The notes: generated by a model from the letters alone, not told the origin. Shown: positions 6,502 through 14,641, counted from the first letter of the stretch. The stretch: 17,772 nt of DNA from Alphaproteobacteria bacterium (GCA_026225015.1 JAMFRY010000271.1:1-17772), one strand, 5' to 3'. Program-made: numbers and translations.

Positions 6502-7146
6502 CTACTGGCTTGCCCAAATAATGCGATGCAGCCAGATCACGTCAGCGGCGGCGAAGCTCAAATTCGGATAGTCCGGGTTCAGGCTGCTCAACTCGATGCG
6601 CGTCGCGGTTCGCCGGGTCAGCAATTTGGCCATCACCGCGCCATCGGCGGCTCGGGCGACCACCCGGTCTCCGGCGCGCACGGGTGCTGCGGGAGAGACG
6701 ATAATGAAATCCCCCTTGCGATAGACCGGTTCCATCGAACTACCGGCGATGGAGAGCGCGTAGGCATTGCTGTCGCCCGTCTGCGGCAATTCCACCTCGT
6801 CCCATCCGGCGCCGGCCGGGTAGCCGCCATCGTCGAAAAACCCGGAGCTACCGGCCTGAGCGAGCCCAATCAGCGGAATTTTGCTGCGCGGGCGCGAACG
6901 CCCCTCGGGCAACGCACGCGCGCCCATGACCAAAGCAGAGAAATCGCCGAGCCCGGCGCCGGTGGCGTTCAGCACCTTGGCGATGCTCTCCGTCGAGGGC
7001 CAGCGGCTGCGGCCATCGGCGGTGCCACGCTTGGAGAGGTTGAAGCTGGTCGGGTCCAGCCCGGCCTTGCGCGCCAGGCCGGAGGGCGAGAGCCCGTATT
7101 CGGCCGCCAAAGTATCTATCGCCCGCCAAACATCATCGTGCCGCAT
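6502..7146 (-). CDS. XRE-type HTH regulator with S24 (LexA/CI-like) peptidase domain
   Basis: Repressor-like protein of the S24 peptidase family, 214 aa. An N-terminal helix-turn-helix domain (about 5-70; GLSPSGLARKAGLDPTSFNL) of lambda-repressor type precedes an S24 domain. The self-cleavage dyad is visible: Ser137 in AGSSMEPVYRKGDFIIV and Lys174 in AVMAKLL. A candidate Ala-Gly scissile bond is Ala98-Gly99 in IGLAQAGSSG. By family knowledge RecA filaments may trigger autocleavage and relieve repression; whether this one responds is not shown. The ATG has AAAGG about 7 bases upstream. Its divergent upstream region holds a perfect GTTC-N7-GTTC SOS box 113 bases away, but the HTH type differs from true LexA, so the box is more likely bound by LexA than by this protein. 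Targets unknown. Confidence 0.85.
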   Translation of the reverse strand: MRHDDVWRAIDTLAAEYGLSPSGLARKAGLDPTSFNLSKRGTADGRSRWPSTESIAKVLNATGAGLGDFSALVMGARALPEGRSRPRSKIPLIGLAQAGSSGFFDDGGYPAGAGWDEVELPQTGDSNAYALSIAGSSMEPVYRKGDFIIVSPAAPVRAGDRVVARAADGAVMAKLLTRRTATRIELSSLNPDYPNLSFAAADVIWLHRIIWASQ

Positions 7147-7230
7147 TGATCTGCCTTTACCGCAACTTCAACATCTTACACCAGTTTCCACAGTCGGGGA
7201 AGAAAAAATAGGAATTTTATCCGTTTTCTC

Positions 7231-7273
7231 TTGCCAAGGTAGCAACCTTAGGTATAATGTTCCCGTTATGTTC
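7231..7273 (+). promoter_or_regulatory. Promoter with perfect alphaproteobacterial SOS (LexA) box
   Basis: TTGCCA (7231-7236), 16 bases, then TATAAT (7253-7258) form a strong rightward promoter. Immediately behind the -10 is GTTC-CCGTTAT-GTTC (7259-7273), an exact match to the GTTC-N7-GTTC direct repeat bound by LexA in alphaproteobacteria. LexA bound here would cover the transcription start (expected near 7265). An AAGGT-AGCA-ACCTT inverted repeat (7237-7250) sits between -35 and -10 and could be a second operator, perhaps for the S24 regulator. Confidence 0.7.
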
Positions 7274-7306
7274 TTATCTTTATTCATCTTCCACTACACT
7301 TGTTTG

Positions 7307-7335
7307 TTGACGATCGCCACAACCTTAGATAGTAT
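7307..7335 (+). promoter_or_regulatory. Second rightward promoter candidate
   Basis: TTGACG (7307-7312, 5 of 6), 17 bases, then TAGTAT (7330-7335, 4 of 6). It would start a transcript near 7342, downstream of and independent of the SOS box, ending at the terminator at 7445-7477 or reading through into the 77-aa gene. Confidence 0.5.
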
Positions 7336-7444
7336 CCTCCTGCCGACGAGCGCGGTTCATCGCTCGCCGTCCGTCCAATTTAGGCGCAGGCATTTTATAT
7401 GCCGGCCCAGGCCGGATGATTTCCACTTCCCTGAACGAACTTAG

Positions 7445-7477
7445 GGGCCGGTCCCGAAACGGGCCGGCCCTATTTTT
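7445..7477 (+). terminator. Strong intrinsic terminator upstream of the 77-aa gene
   Basis: GGGCCGG (7445-7451) pairs with CCGGCCC (7464-7470); after one bulged T, CCCG (7453-7456) pairs with CGGG (7460-7463) around an AAA loop. TA and five T residues follow (7471-7477). The T run is only on the right-hand side, so it ends rightward transcription. It lies 38 bases before the next ATG. Confidence 0.8.
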
Positions 7478-7515
7478 GAGTTTAAAAACATCCTCAAAAC
7501 AAGGAACCCGAAATC

Positions 7516-7749
7516 ATGGCATTTTCTCTGCGCAATCTCTCCGTTCTTGCTTATGCCAACGGTTTTACGCTTTGGCACTATAAATCCGAAACCGATCCGC
7601 TGGAGCGCGCCATCGCCAAGGGCTATTTTGCTCCGGCGGCGGATTTGCTGGCGCAAGGCGACATGGTGATGCTGTCCGCCACCGAAGGCGGGAAGATTGC
7701 AACCATTTGCGGCGCCGGAAAATCCATCACGCTGGCGCCAATGGGCTGA
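7516..7749 (+). CDS. Conserved small protein of unknown function, 77 aa
   Basis: I recognise the pattern, not a function. The protein starts MAFSLRNLSVLAYANGFTLW and continues HYKSETDPL, KGYFAPAADLLAQGDMVMLS and EGGKIATICGAGKSITLAPM. Short proteins with this ANGFTLWHY...GYF..A..L..GD[MI] pattern occur in alphaproteobacteria, sometimes near phage genes. It has no signal peptide, membrane segment or cysteine motif (one Cys, residue 65). The start has AAGGA about 10 bases upstream. It lies alone between a terminator and the convergent trmB; with no promoter visible in the 38 bases after the terminator, it probably depends on read-through from the promoters at 7231 or 7307. The 19-base gap to trmB holds no terminator. 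Confidence 0.75.
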   Translation: MAFSLRNLSVLAYANGFTLWHYKSETDPLERAIAKGYFAPAADLLAQGDMVMLSATEGGKIATICGAGKSITLAPMG

Positions 7750-7768
7750 AAACTATTCCTGTATCAGC

Positions 7769-8437
7769 CTAGTCTTTTCGCAAACACCAATAAACGGGCT
7801 GGCGGCCGGCGGCGATTGCCTTGGCTTCGTAACGGGTCGGCGGCCAGCCGGCGGGCCTGCTTTCGGTACGGAGCAGAATCGACAACTTTGATTGCGATGC
7901 AATAACGTCATCGGTCCATTCCTGATAGGTCAGGTCATCGGAGGCGATACGCCACTCACCGCCCGCCTTGAGCACCCTGGCAACCTCGCTCAACAATTGC
8001 GGATGCACGAAGCGCCGTTTGGCGTGCCGGGCTTTCGGCCAGGGATCGGGAAACATCAGGAACAGCTTTCCTAACGACGCATCCGGCATCTCGCGGATCA
8101 GGCGTCGTGCATCATCGGTATATAACCGCAAATTTGCCGGCGGCGCCGGGGCAATTGTCTCGTCCGGCGCCAGCCTTGAGAGCAGCGAGCAGATGCCGGA
8201 CTCGAACACTTCCGCGGCGATGATGCCGATATCAGGATGTGCGAGCCCAAGCGCATGCGCGTGCTCGCCCCCGCCGAATCCGACTTCGAGCCAAGTCTCG
8301 CGCATCTGGCCCGTGAACGGAACCTGCGGCCAGGATAGCTGCGGCAAAAAATGTTCCAGCAGCCATTCCTGGCGCGGCCGCAGCTGTTTTCCTTTAACCC
8401 TTCCATAAAGCCGGTCGGGCGGTGGCTTAAGACGCAG
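7769..8437 (-). CDS. trmB: tRNA (guanine(46)-N7)-methyltransferase
   Basis: SAM-dependent methylation of guanine 46 in the tRNA variable loop. The 222-aa reading has the N-terminal RLYGRVKGKQLRPRQ (9-23), the SAM site EVGFGGGEH (51-59) and the signature FPDPWPKARHAKRR (129-142), then ASDDLTYQEWTDDV near 165-178. The conserved N-terminus lies upstream of the first canonical start codon in frame (TTG 8347, which would delete 30 residues including the RLYGR motif). Between the metK stop (8441-8443) and that motif there is no ATG, GTG or TTG. The CTG at 8437, two codons after the metK stop, is the only near-canonical start that restores the usual 8-10 residues before RLYGR, so it is used here. 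Coupling to metK termination is likely. Start uncertain, identity firm. Confidence 0.9.
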   Translation of the reverse strand: MRLKPPPDRLYGRVKGKQLRPRQEWLLEHFLPQLSWPQVPFTGQMRETWLEVGFGGGEHAHALGLAHPDIGIIAAEVFESGICSLLSRLAPDETIAPAPPANLRLYTDDARRLIREMPDASLGKLFLMFPDPWPKARHAKRRFVHPQLLSEVARVLKAGGEWRIASDDLTYQEWTDDVIASQSKLSILLRTESRPAGWPPTRYEAKAIAAGRQPVYWCLRKD

Positions 8438-8440
8438 CGT

Positions 8441-9628
<1,188 letters not shown>

Positions 9629-9639
9629 CGACAACCTTC

Positions 9640-9680
9640 CTTGAAAATCCGGCCTTGAAATCCGGCCTTGAAAATCCGGC
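9640..9680. repeat. Three tandem 13-14 bp repeats in the metK leader
   Basis: On the minus strand the unit GCCGGATTTTCAAG occurs three times in a row (middle copy lacks one T), ending at the metK Shine-Dalgarno. The boundaries on the plus strand are 9640-9653, 9654-9666 and 9667-9680. The array lies in the 5' leader, so copy number could change leader structure or spacing. Confidence 0.75.
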
Positions 9681-9741
9681 AATTCGGCCGAGCGGCATGG
9701 CGGAATTGCCGCCTTGGGTCAATACCGTCAGGCAATAGGAC

Positions 9742-9776
9742 CTAAATCTCCCCTTAAATCCCCCCGTTAAATCCCC
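9742..9776. repeat. Short tandem repeats across the dapB stop codon
   Basis: TTAAATCCCC is at 9754-9763 and 9767-9776, with a degenerate third copy (TAAATCTCCCC) from 9743. The dapB stop (9767-9769) is inside the array. The same intergenic gap carries the repeat array in the metK leader, and the two units are unrelated. Confidence 0.65.
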
Positions 9777-10531
9777 AAGACGTCCTTCATCGAATAGCGG
9801 CCCGCCGGGCGTCCCGCCAGCCATAAAGCGGCCCGCATTGCGCCGGTGGCGAAATTTCGCCGGTCGAAGGCATGATGCGTCAGCGAGATCTGCTCATTGG
9901 CAGCGGTGAAGGACACCGTGTGGCTGCCGACGATCTGCCCGCCGCGCAAGCTGGCGAAGCCGATCTCCCCATCCTTGCGGGCGCCGGTATGGCCATGCCG
10001 GCCGGAAACCATCACGTCGTTCAACGCAACGCCCCGGCCGGCGGCGACGGCAAGCCCAATCCCAAGCGCGGTGCCGGAAGGCGCATCGACCTTCTGGCGA
10101 TGGTGCATTTCCAGAATTTCCGCGTCATAGGCTTGCGCTGGCAAAGCCGCCGCCATCCGCTCAGCCAGCGCGAACATCAGATTGACCCCTGCTGAGAAAT
10201 TCGGCGCCGCCAGAACCGGGATGCTCAAAGCCGCATGGTCGATGGCGGCCTCATCTTGCGCGGACAGGCCGGTGGTTCCCAGCACCCAGGCGATTTTCGC
10301 GGCCGCCAGGGCTTTGGCGTGGGGGATGACGGTGCTGGCATGGGTGAAATCAATCACCAGCGCGCTTGCAGCGGCCAGGGCCGCGATATCCTCGTAAATT
10401 TTTGCGCCCTTGGCGTCGTCCCCAGGCCGGCACACGCCCCCCACAAGCGTGGCGCCCGCTGCGGCCACCTCCTCGGTCAACATCTGTCCCATGCGGCCGG
10501 AAATGCCGGCTATCCCGATTCGTAATGTCAT
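9767..10531 (-). CDS. dapB: 4-hydroxy-tetrahydrodipicolinate reductase
   Basis: NAD(P)H-dependent reductase of the diaminopimelate/lysine pathway, supplying peptidoglycan precursor. The 254-aa protein has the dinucleotide-binding GIAGISGRMG (6-15), GTTGLS (85-90), APNFSAGVNL (109-118) and the catalytic signature EMHHRQKVDAPSGTA (141-155) with its His-His and Lys residues; the GRHGHTG block (178-184) is also typical. ATG 10531 fits the family start (MTLRIGIAGISGRMG); the open frame extends ten codons further up without supporting motifs. No strong Shine-Dalgarno is visible. It lies 55 bases after the MFS gene on the same strand and heads the dapB-metK-trmB run. Confidence 0.98.
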   Translation of the reverse strand: MTLRIGIAGISGRMGQMLTEEVAAAGATLVGGVCRPGDDAKGAKIYEDIAALAAASALVIDFTHASTVIPHAKALAAAKIAWVLGTTGLSAQDEAAIDHAALSIPVLAAPNFSAGVNLMFALAERMAAALPAQAYDAEILEMHHRQKVDAPSGTALGIGLAVAAGRGVALNDVMVSGRHGHTGARKDGEIGFASLRGGQIVGSHTVSFTAANEQISLTHHAFDRRNFATGAMRAALWLAGRPAGRYSMKDVLGI

Positions 10532-10586
10532 GCAGCTTGTATATCCCAAACATGGCGGCACGGCATCTCTCGATCCTTATGACAAT

Positions 10587-12017
10587 TTATCGCGCGCGAA
10601 GGCAAAGCCGGGCAGGTTCTTTTCCGGCAGCTCCGCGCGATATGATGAACAGTCCGGCAAAGCCTGAGCCGGCAACGAGCAAGACGGCCGAGGCTATTGC
10701 GGACTCGTGCAGTCCGGGTACGATCCGCCCGCCCGCCGCCCCTCCTGCCGCCAAAGCCCCGAATACCGCAACCCCCACCGCTGCCGCAGCCTGGCGTGCC
10801 GCATTCAGCACGGCCGCCGCGGTTCCTGAAAATGTTTGGTCAACGCTCGCGAGGATAGCGGTGGTCATTGCGGGCACCCCCAATCCCATCCCAGAGGGAA
10901 TAAGGAGGAAAGCGGGGAGCATCGCCAGGAACGGAGTCTGCTTATGCAGCGAGAGCAATAACAGGTATCCGCAAGCCCCGACTAGTCCGCCCACCACCAT
11001 TGGCGGCCGAACACCAAACCGCGCAATCATCCGGCCGCTCAGCACGTTGGAGAGAATGAACGTGGCCGTTAGCGGCAGCAATGCGAAGCCCGCTTGCAGC
11101 GGCGTCCAACCATGGGTGCCCTGCAGATACAGCGCGAGCACGAAGAGCACACCATAATAGGCCATGTTGACCGCCACACCAAACCCGATAGCCGCGTCGA
11201 AGCCTGCATCTGCGAAGAATCGCAATGGCAGCAAAGGCTGGTTCACCCGTCGCTCCACCGCAATAAAAGCTCCGCCTGCGACCAGGAACAGCAGACCGGC
11301 GCTGAGCACCAGGGGATGGCCGAGACCCAGCGGCCGCGCCTCAATCACGCCGCCGATCAGCCCGAACAACGCAAGGATCGCGAGGCCCTGGCCGGGCAGA
11401 TCCATCCGACGGCTTTTGTCTCGCTGCGCCGATCCGGGCGCGAAGGCGAGGGTAAACAGCGCGCCCAGCGCGCAGACTGGGAGGTTGACCAGGAAGATGC
11501 TTCGCCATCCCAGCGAAGCGATCAGCAGCCCGCCGATCACCGGCCCCGCGCCGATCGCAATACCTCCAGCCGCGGTCCATAACCCGATGGCGTGCGCGCG
11601 CCGCCGCTGATCATGACCGGTGGCATGGTTCAGCAGAGCCAAAGAATTGGGAACGACCAACGCGGCACCTATCCCCTGTGCTATCCGCGCCGCCACCAGC
11701 CACGCCGAATTCGGGGCCAAGCCACAGGCAAGCGAGGCAGCGGCGAACATGGCGAACCCGGCCAGATAAGCCCGCCGCGTGCCGAACAGGTCGCCCAGCA
11801 CGCCGGCGGCGAGGAGGAGGACTGCGAAGGACAGCGTGTATGCGTCCACAACCCATTGCAGTTCGGCCACGTTCGCGCCGAGAGATTTTGCCATGGTGGG
11901 CAGCGCCACGTTCACGATTGTCACATCGAGTTGCACGATAACGAAGCCGAAGCTGGCGGCGGTGACAATCCAGCCGGTGGAGGGGGAGGTGGTGGCAGAT
12001 TGGGTCATGCCTACCAT
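10587..12017 (-). CDS. MFS multidrug efflux transporter, DHA2 (EmrB/QacA) type
   Basis: Inner-membrane proton-coupled drug exporter of the 14-helix DHA2 family. About 476 residues, almost wholly alternating hydrophobic helices and short loops. Family motifs are visible: D1-type LDVTIVNVALPTM (30-42), motif A GDLFGTRRA (75-83) and motif C GGIAIGAGPVIGGLL (151-165). Substrate unknown. The start is uncertain: ATG 12017 and ATG 12008 are both possible and neither has a good ribosome site; the GTG at 12050 is rejected because it lies inside the operator at 12035-12064. The gene is divergent from an ArsR-family regulator and shares that operator, so it is probably the regulator's target. It ends 55 bases before dapB on the same strand. 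Confidence 0.93.
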   Translation of the reverse strand: MVGMTQSATTSPSTGWIVTAASFGFVIVQLDVTIVNVALPTMAKSLGANVAELQWVVDAYTLSFAVLLLAAGVLGDLFGTRRAYLAGFAMFAAASLACGLAPNSAWLVAARIAQGIGAALVVPNSLALLNHATGHDQRRRAHAIGLWTAAGGIAIGAGPVIGGLLIASLGWRSIFLVNLPVCALGALFTLAFAPGSAQRDKSRRMDLPGQGLAILALFGLIGGVIEARPLGLGHPLVLSAGLLFLVAGGAFIAVERRVNQPLLPLRFFADAGFDAAIGFGVAVNMAYYGVLFVLALYLQGTHGWTPLQAGFALLPLTATFILSNVLSGRMIARFGVRPPMVVGGLVGACGYLLLLSLHKQTPFLAMLPAFLLIPSGMGLGVPAMTTAILASVDQTFSGTAAAVLNAARQAAAAVGVAVFGALAAGGAAGGRIVPGLHESAIASAVLLVAGSGFAGLFIISRGAAGKEPARLCLRAR

Positions 12018-12034
12018 ATGGGCCGTAGCCGTCG

Positions 12035-12064
12035 CGAATGTTTCAGCCACGCGTGAAACATTCG
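12035..12064. promoter_or_regulatory. Perfect 11-bp inverted repeat, probable ArsR-family operator
   Basis: CGAATGTTTCA (12035-12045) and TGAAACATTCG (12054-12064) are exact inverted arms around GCCACGCG. The element is centred in the 89-base gap between the divergent MFS and ArsR-family starts, about 18 bases from the MFS start and 43 bases from the regulator start. That placement fits dual control of efflux gene and regulator. Core promoter hexamers here are weak; TATATT (12080-12085) is a possible -10 for the regulator. Confidence 0.75.
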
Positions 12065-12106
12065 GGCTTTCATCAGGCCTATATTCGAATGAGAAGGAGA
12101 AGCGCT

Positions 12107-12808
12107 ATGGAGGCCAATGTCGCCACCCCTGCTGCGTTAATCGGCGACCCGGTGCGCGCATCGCTGCTGCTAGCCTTGTTTCACGACCGTAGCATGCCGG
12201 CCACAGCACTAGCCTGCGCTGCCGGCGTCTCAGCGCAGGTGGCGAGCAACCATCTCGCAAAGCTCATCGCGGGCGGCCTGCTCAAGGTAACCAGCCAGGG
12301 CCGCCATAGATATTATCGGCTGGCTGGGCCTGAAGTGGCGCATGCGCTCGAAGCCCTCGCGGTATTGGGGCCGCCGCCCGCCATGCTGGAGCGCTTCCAC
12401 ACCGCCAAAGCCCGCCGCCTGCGCGCCGCGCGATCGTGCTACGACCATCTGGCGGGGCAGCTCGGTGTCGCACTTGCGGACGCGCTGGAGCATGGCGGGC
12501 TCATCACGGCGACTGGTGCCGAACGCTACACACTATCGGCAGCGGGCCACGAATGTCTTGGCCGCCTCGGTATGGAGACATCCTCTCTCGGTGAGGGCCG
12601 AAAGGGGCAGGCTCGGCCCTGCCTGGACTGGACAGAGCGCCGCAGGCATCTGGCCGGTCCGTTGCCGGCGCGGCTCTTCGCCCGCATGCTGGAACTTGGC
12701 TGGATTCAACGCGGCAGTGAAAGTCGCGCCATCCTCGTCACACCAAGCGGCCATCCCGGCCTGCGGCATAGCTTCGGCCTGGTTCTTCAGCCGAATATGG
12801 CCGCCTAG
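12107..12808 (+). CDS. ArsR-family winged-helix transcriptional regulator
   Basis: Likely repressor of the divergent efflux gene. The N-terminal winged helix-turn-helix (about 9-75) has LIGDPVRASLLLALF, recognition helix SAQVASNHLAKLIAGGLL (42-59) and wing SQGRHRYYRLAG. The protein is 233 aa, longer than a minimal ArsR protein; the C-terminal part ARPCLDWTERRRHLAG...LELGWIQRGSESRAI is that of a recognisable long ArsR subgroup. The metal-site motif of classical ArsR/SmtB sensors (ELCVCDL) is absent, so a non-metal inducer is likely. ATG 12107 has a strong AAGGAG seven bases upstream; the frame is open 23 codons further up, into the operator, without a ribosome site. Effector unknown. Confidence 0.9.
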   Translation: MEANVATPAALIGDPVRASLLLALFHDRSMPATALACAAGVSAQVASNHLAKLIAGGLLKVTSQGRHRYYRLAGPEVAHALEALAVLGPPPAMLERFHTAKARRLRAARSCYDHLAGQLGVALADALEHGGLITATGAERYTLSAAGHECLGRLGMETSSLGEGRKGQARPCLDWTERRRHLAGPLPARLFARMLELGWIQRGSESRAILVTPSGHPGLRHSFGLVLQPNMAA

Positions 12809-12814
12809 GTGCCT

Positions 12815-12928
12815 TCCGCTTTGTACCAGCTGTTGAAGGTCCGGATTCGCATGGAGGTTCCGGTGGATGTAGCGCATCACGCGATCAATCCGTTGGCTAC
12901 TGGCCTGCAGAGTCAAGGGGCACTTCAT
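12815..12928 (-). pseudogene. Possible remnant of an AraC-family regulator N-terminus
   Basis: On the minus strand an ATG at 12928, with GGGGAG just upstream, opens a frame reading SSQRIDRVMRYIHRNLHANP then DLQQLVQSG. This matches the start of AraC/GyrI-type regulators (RIxRVxxYIxxHLxxxLxLxxLA) for about 38 residues; the continuation, which should be the SPYHFHR helix, is missing and the frame runs instead antisense through the ArsR gene. I infer a gene truncated when the ArsR/MFS pair arrived. The match is by eye and short. Confidence 0.4.
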
Positions 12929-13003
12929 AGGCTCCCCGATAGCGCGCCCTCGATGATCCAGGTTGCGGATTTTGCCCGATGCCGGATTTACCACGGAACT
13001 GGC

Positions 13004-14641
13004 TTACATCCCGCCCGGATAATTCGGCCCGCCAGCACCCTCCGGCACCACCCAGTTGATGTTCTGCGTCGGGTCCTTGATGTCGCAGGTTTTGCAATGC
13101 ACGCAGTTCTGCGCGTTGATCTGCAATTGCGGATTGCCCGCCTCCTCGCCGACAATCTCGTACACCCCAGCCGGACAATACCGCGTTTCCGGGCTGCGAT
13201 ACTCGTCCCAATTCACCGAAATCGCCTTCGATGGGTCCAGCAGCGTCAGATGCGCCGGTTGGTTTTCCTCGTGATTGGTGTTGGAAATAAATACCGAGGA
13301 GAGCCGGTCGAAGGTCAGCTTCCCATCCGGTTTCGGATAGGTGATCGGCTTGGCGTCCTTGGCCTTCTGCAGGTGGTCGTAATCGTTATGATTTTTCAGC
13401 GTCCAGGGCATCTTGCCTTTGAAGATATACATCTCGAGCACGGCATTGATCGCCCCGCCGAACAGCCCGAATTTGGCAAATCCCGGCCGGATATTGCGAA
13501 CCGCGTGCAATTCCGGCCACACCCAGCTTTCCTTCAGCCGTTCCGCATAGGCGGTCACTTCATCAGGCTTGTTGCTGGCCAGGGCTTCGGCGATGGCCTC
13601 GGCGGCAACCATGCCGGATTTCATAGCGGTATGGGTGCCTTTGATTTTCGCGACGTTCAACGTCCCCGCCGCGCAGCCGATCAGTACGCCGCCCGGAAAG
13701 GTCAGCTTCGGCAAGGATTGAAGCCCGCCTTCGTTCAACGCGCGGGCGCCGTAGGAAATGCGCTTGGCGCCCTCGAAGAAGGGTTTGATCGCCGGGTGCG
13801 TCTTGTAGCGCTGCATCTCCTGAAAGGGCGAGAGGAACGGGTTGCTGTAATCCAGCCCGACAACAAAGCTATACGCCATCAAATTCTCGCCGAAGAAATA
13901 AATGGCGGAGCCGCCATACACATCCGAGGTCAGCGGCCAGCCGATGGTATGGATCGTCAGACCTGCCTTGAAATGCTCCGGCTTGACTTCCCAAAGCTCC
14001 TTGATGCCGATCGCATAGGTCTGCGGATCGTTATCGGCGTTCAGGTCATAGGTCTTCATCAACTGCTTGGAGAGCGAGCCGCGGCAGCCTTCCGCGAAAA
14101 TGGTGTAGGTGGCGCGCAACTCCATGCCGCGCGCGAAATTGCCGGTGGGCGCGCCGTCCTTGCCAATGCCCATATCGCCGGTGGCGACCCCCACCACGCG
14201 CCCGTCTTCGATCAGCGCCTCCGCGGCGGCGAAGCCGGGATAGATTTCTACCCCCGCCTCTTCCGCCTGCTGGCCGAGCCAGCGCACCACATTGCCAAGC
14301 GAGACGACGTAATTACCCTCATTATGCATGGTGTTCGGCGTGATCGGCGATTTGAACGCCCTGGTCTCGGTCAGATAGATGAACCGGTCTTCCGTCACCG
14401 GCGTCGCCAACGGGATCAGCCCGGGATCGCAATCGGGAAACAACTCCTTCAGCGCGCGCGGCTCAAGCACGGCGCCGGAGAGGATATGCGCCCCCACCTC
14501 GCCGCCCTTCTCCACCACGCAGACGGAAATTTCCGGGTTGAACTGCTTCAGGCGAATCGCGGCCGATAACCCGGCCGGCCCGGCGCCCACGACCAGCACG
14601 TCGAATTCCATGCTCTCGCGCGGCTCAAGCTGCTCTGACAT
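13004..14641 (-). CDS. Electron transfer flavoprotein-ubiquinone oxidoreductase
   Basis: Passes electrons from electron transfer flavoprotein (fatty- and amino-acid oxidation) to the ubiquinone pool at the inner membrane, using FAD and one 4Fe-4S cluster. The 545-aa protein starts with the FAD-binding VVGAGPAGLSAAIRL (17-31), then GGEVGAHILSGAVLEPRAL, and carries AEGCRGSLSKQL and YGGSAIYFFGENLMAYSFVV (membrane-facing region). The cluster cysteines are Cys489 (YCPAGVYE) and Cys513, Cys516 and Cys519 (NCVHCKTCDIKDP), followed by the typical INWVVPEGAGGPNYPGGM end. ATG 14641 or the GTG two codons upstream (14647) are possible; AGGAG lies 10 or 4 bases before them. The gene stands alone, divergent from the glycosylase. 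Confidence 0.97.
   Translation of the reverse strand: MSEQLEPRESMEFDVLVVGAGPAGLSAAIRLKQFNPEISVCVVEKGGEVGAHILSGAVLEPRALKELFPDCDPGLIPLATPVTEDRFIYLTETRAFKSPITPNTMHNEGNYVVSLGNVVRWLGQQAEEAGVEIYPGFAAAEALIEDGRVVGVATGDMGIGKDGAPTGNFARGMELRATYTIFAEGCRGSLSKQLMKTYDLNADNDPQTYAIGIKELWEVKPEHFKAGLTIHTIGWPLTSDVYGGSAIYFFGENLMAYSFVVGLDYSNPFLSPFQEMQRYKTHPAIKPFFEGAKRISYGARALNEGGLQSLPKLTFPGGVLIGCAAGTLNVAKIKGTHTAMKSGMVAAEAIAEALASNKPDEVTAYAERLKESWVWPELHAVRNIRPGFAKFGLFGGAINAVLEMYIFKGKMPWTLKNHNDYDHLQKAKDAKPITYPKPDGKLTFDRLSSVFISNTNHEENQPAHLTLLDPSKAISVNWDEYRSPETRYCPAGVYEIVGEEAGNPQLQINAQNCVHCKTCDIKDPTQNINWVVPEGAGGPNYPGGM

Larger units (their letters stand above)
7265..7477 (+). ncRNA. Candidate short transcript: sRNA, leader, or 58-codon ORF
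   Basis: Two promoters point right and a strong intrinsic terminator ends at 7477, so a transcript of about 135 or 210 bases is expected with no recognised gene in it. The 3' part has its own structure: GAGCG...CGCTC, GGCAT-TTTAT-ATGCC and CCGGCC-CA-GGCCGG. A 58-codon frame (7268-7444; MFLSLFIFHYTCLLTIATTL at its start) has a hydrophobic N-terminus and stops right at the terminator stem, but its ATG would lie only about 3 bases from the expected start, with no ribosome site. The terminated RNA may instead be the attenuated leader of the 77-aa gene at 7516. I cannot choose between these from the sequence. Confidence 0.35.

Noticed and set aside
7342..7477. 4.5S (SRP) or 6S RNA identity for the short transcript
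   Set aside because: The conserved SRP tetraloop region is absent and no 6S-like long bulged hairpin is apparent.
9629..9766. SAM riboswitch upstream of metK
   Set aside because: The gap has small hairpins (for example GGCGG-CAATT-CCGCC) and tandem repeats, but no conserved core of any SAM riboswitch class that I recognise.
12533..12994. A 153-codon minus-strand gene
   Set aside because: Most of it is antisense to the ArsR gene; only the first part after the ATG at 12928 resembles a real family, so it is listed as a remnant.
12809..14569. Long plus-strand open frame of 586 codons
   Set aside because: It is antisense to ETF-QO, whose motifs and Fe-S cysteines are unmistakable; the plus-strand translation is rich in Arg/His/Gln and has no domain.
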